A stretch of DNA of 5,745 nucleotides from Bacillota bacterium (GTDB lineage: Bacteria > Bacillota > Clostridia > Acetivibrionales > DTU013): NCBI GenBank assembly GCA_023439545.1, contig JAEXNT010000044.1, positions 1 through 5,745 of the forward strand, in the 5' to 3' direction. Below are positions 5,336-5,745 of this stretch, piece by piece (position 1 is the first letter of the stretch; each line of letters begins with the position of its first letter). Position numbers and translations under genes: made by a program. Below the pieces are notes generated by a model. It searched no databases. It was not told the DNA's origin and saw nothing but the letters and a program-made list of their open reading frames with translations.

Positions 5336-5534
5336 TAAGTGAGCCGGTGTACTGGTTGCTCAATTGCTAGTTTTGTTCAAAGAGCATATAGATTCAGCTC
5401 TTGCGGCAAATTTAACTCGCCTTGGCAAACTTAATTCGCTCAAACAGAAATTTGCCCTTAACAATGCTTCATCAATATGCTCTAATTCACAAAACTCATG
5501 CAATTTCAGCAACCAGCACACCGGCTCATACTTA
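5336..5534. repeat. 199-bp imperfect palindrome (long inverted repeat, MITE-like)
   Basis: The outer ends TAAGT (5336-5340) and ACTTA (5530-5534) are inverted copies, and the match continues inward for most of each ~95-bp arm. GAGCCGGTGT (5341-5350) pairs with ACACCGGCTC (5518-5527), CTGGTTGCT with AGCAACCAG, AGTTTTGT with ACAAAACT, AGAGCATAT (5381-5389) with ATATGCTCT, and GGCAAATTT (5405-5413) with AAATTTGCC (5448-5456). Short indels interrupt it. The transcript from either strand would fold into one very long hairpin. No protein is supported here, and no clear target-site duplication is visible. This fills most of the gene-free stretch 5320-5625; the rest of that stretch (5535-5625) shows only a TATAAT box at 5577-5582 with no good -35, and a GGGC-ACT-GCCC hairpin (5586-5596). 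Confidence 0.85.
5405..5439 (+). repeat. 16-bp direct repeat in the palindrome centre
   Basis: The 16-mers at 5405-5420 and 5424-5439 (both GGCAAAxTTAAxTCGC) differ at two positions and have a 19-bp period. An inverted copy of their first half (GAAATTTGCC) follows at 5447-5456, so alternative central folds are possible. Confidence 0.75.
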
Positions 5535-5625
5535 AGGGCCGGCTGGCTTTATAGCAGAAGTCTTTGAAATTTAAAATATAATTGCGGGCACTGCCCTCTA
5601 TAAAAGAAAGGGAAACGAATGTATT

Positions 5626-5745
5626 ATGGGAGGTTGTGTGAAAACACCGATGAATCTCATGCAATTACAGGTCTGCAATCGGTTATCTTATCGTTTCTTT
5701 AGTCGTATAAGAGAAAGAAGGGATATCATCCCTGTAATTCTCCAA
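5626..5745 (+). CDS. Possible 5' end of an unrecognised gene, running off the window
   Basis: A reading frame is open from ATG 5626 to the last base (40 codons), with further in-frame starts at GTG 5638 and ATG 5650. It would encode ...KTPMNLMQLQVCNRL... and then an Arg-rich stretch (FFSRIRERRD). GGGAGG at 5628-5633 lies 4 nt before GTG 5638, which is short but usable. A competing frame begins at ATG 5619 behind AAAGGGA (5607-5613) but stops after 27 codons. The segment also carries several short inverted repeats, so it may instead be a structured leader RNA. No family recognised; without the downstream sequence the call stays weak. Confidence 0.3.
   Translation, partial: MGGCVKTPMNLMQLQVCNRLSYRFFSRIRERRDIIPVILQ
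5663..5739 (+). other. Cluster of nested and competing short inverted repeats
   Basis: AATTACAGG (5663-5671) is the exact inverse complement of CCTGTAATT (5731-5739). Inside it TCTTATCG (5686-5693) pairs with CG-T-ATAAGA (5704-5712). A third hairpin AGGGAT-ATC-ATCCCT (5719-5733) shares bases with the outer pairing, so the two cannot form together. This is the pattern of a folded RNA, but the arms are short and partly AT-rich. Confidence 0.4.

Noticed and set aside
5336..5534. Integron attC site or CRISPR repeat pair
   Set aside because: It is palindromic but has no GTTRRRY/RYYYAAC-type ends, and only two copies of a 16-mer in tandem without CRISPR-like spacers or cas genes.
5364..5567. A 67-codon frame through the 199-bp palindrome
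   Set aside because: The sequence is explained by the inverted repeat, there is no ribosome site, and the composition is not protein-like.

Overview
The window looks like chromosomal DNA from a low-to-mid GC Clostridia-type Firmicute. The reasons are Shine-Dalgarno sites close to AAGGAGG, an archaeal-type (short) prolyl-tRNA synthetase behind a T-box leader, a YtrA-type GntR/ABC cassette, and a YkwD-like secreted CAP protein. The species cannot be read from the sequence.

Left part (1-1600, + strand): the 3' end of an operon with an ABC ATPase (cut by the window edge), its six-helix ABC-2 permease, and a short GntR regulator of the YtrA subfamily. The genes overlap or almost touch. They read as one exporter-type cassette whose repressor is encoded last. 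A hairpin at 1569-1599 closes the operon and also serves the convergent genes.

Middle (1600-4611, - strand): a transcription unit read right to left. A consensus promoter (TTGACA-17-TATACT) is followed by a T-box leader with its terminator, a further 145-nt structured leader, proS, a small three-helix membrane protein 15 nt after it, and then a secreted SH3b-CAP protein. Between the last two lies an AT-rich imperfect palindrome whose arm contains the Shine-Dalgarno of the CAP gene. I see no terminator between proS and the CAP gene, so the T-box may influence all three.

Right part (4612-5745, + strand): two tiny ORFs of unknown meaning, the second overlapping by ATGA the start of a divergent IspF-family gene. 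That gene keeps the metal ligands but has lost other hallmark active-site segments. Directly after it sits a 199-bp imperfect palindrome that looks like a dispersed repeat or MITE-like element. The last 200 bp hold a TATAAT box, several short inverted repeats and possibly the start of an unrecognised gene that runs off the window.

The least ordinary items are the divergent IspF protein, the 199-bp palindrome, and the ribosome-site-occluding palindrome before the CAP gene. No CRISPR, transposase, rRNA or tRNA was seen.
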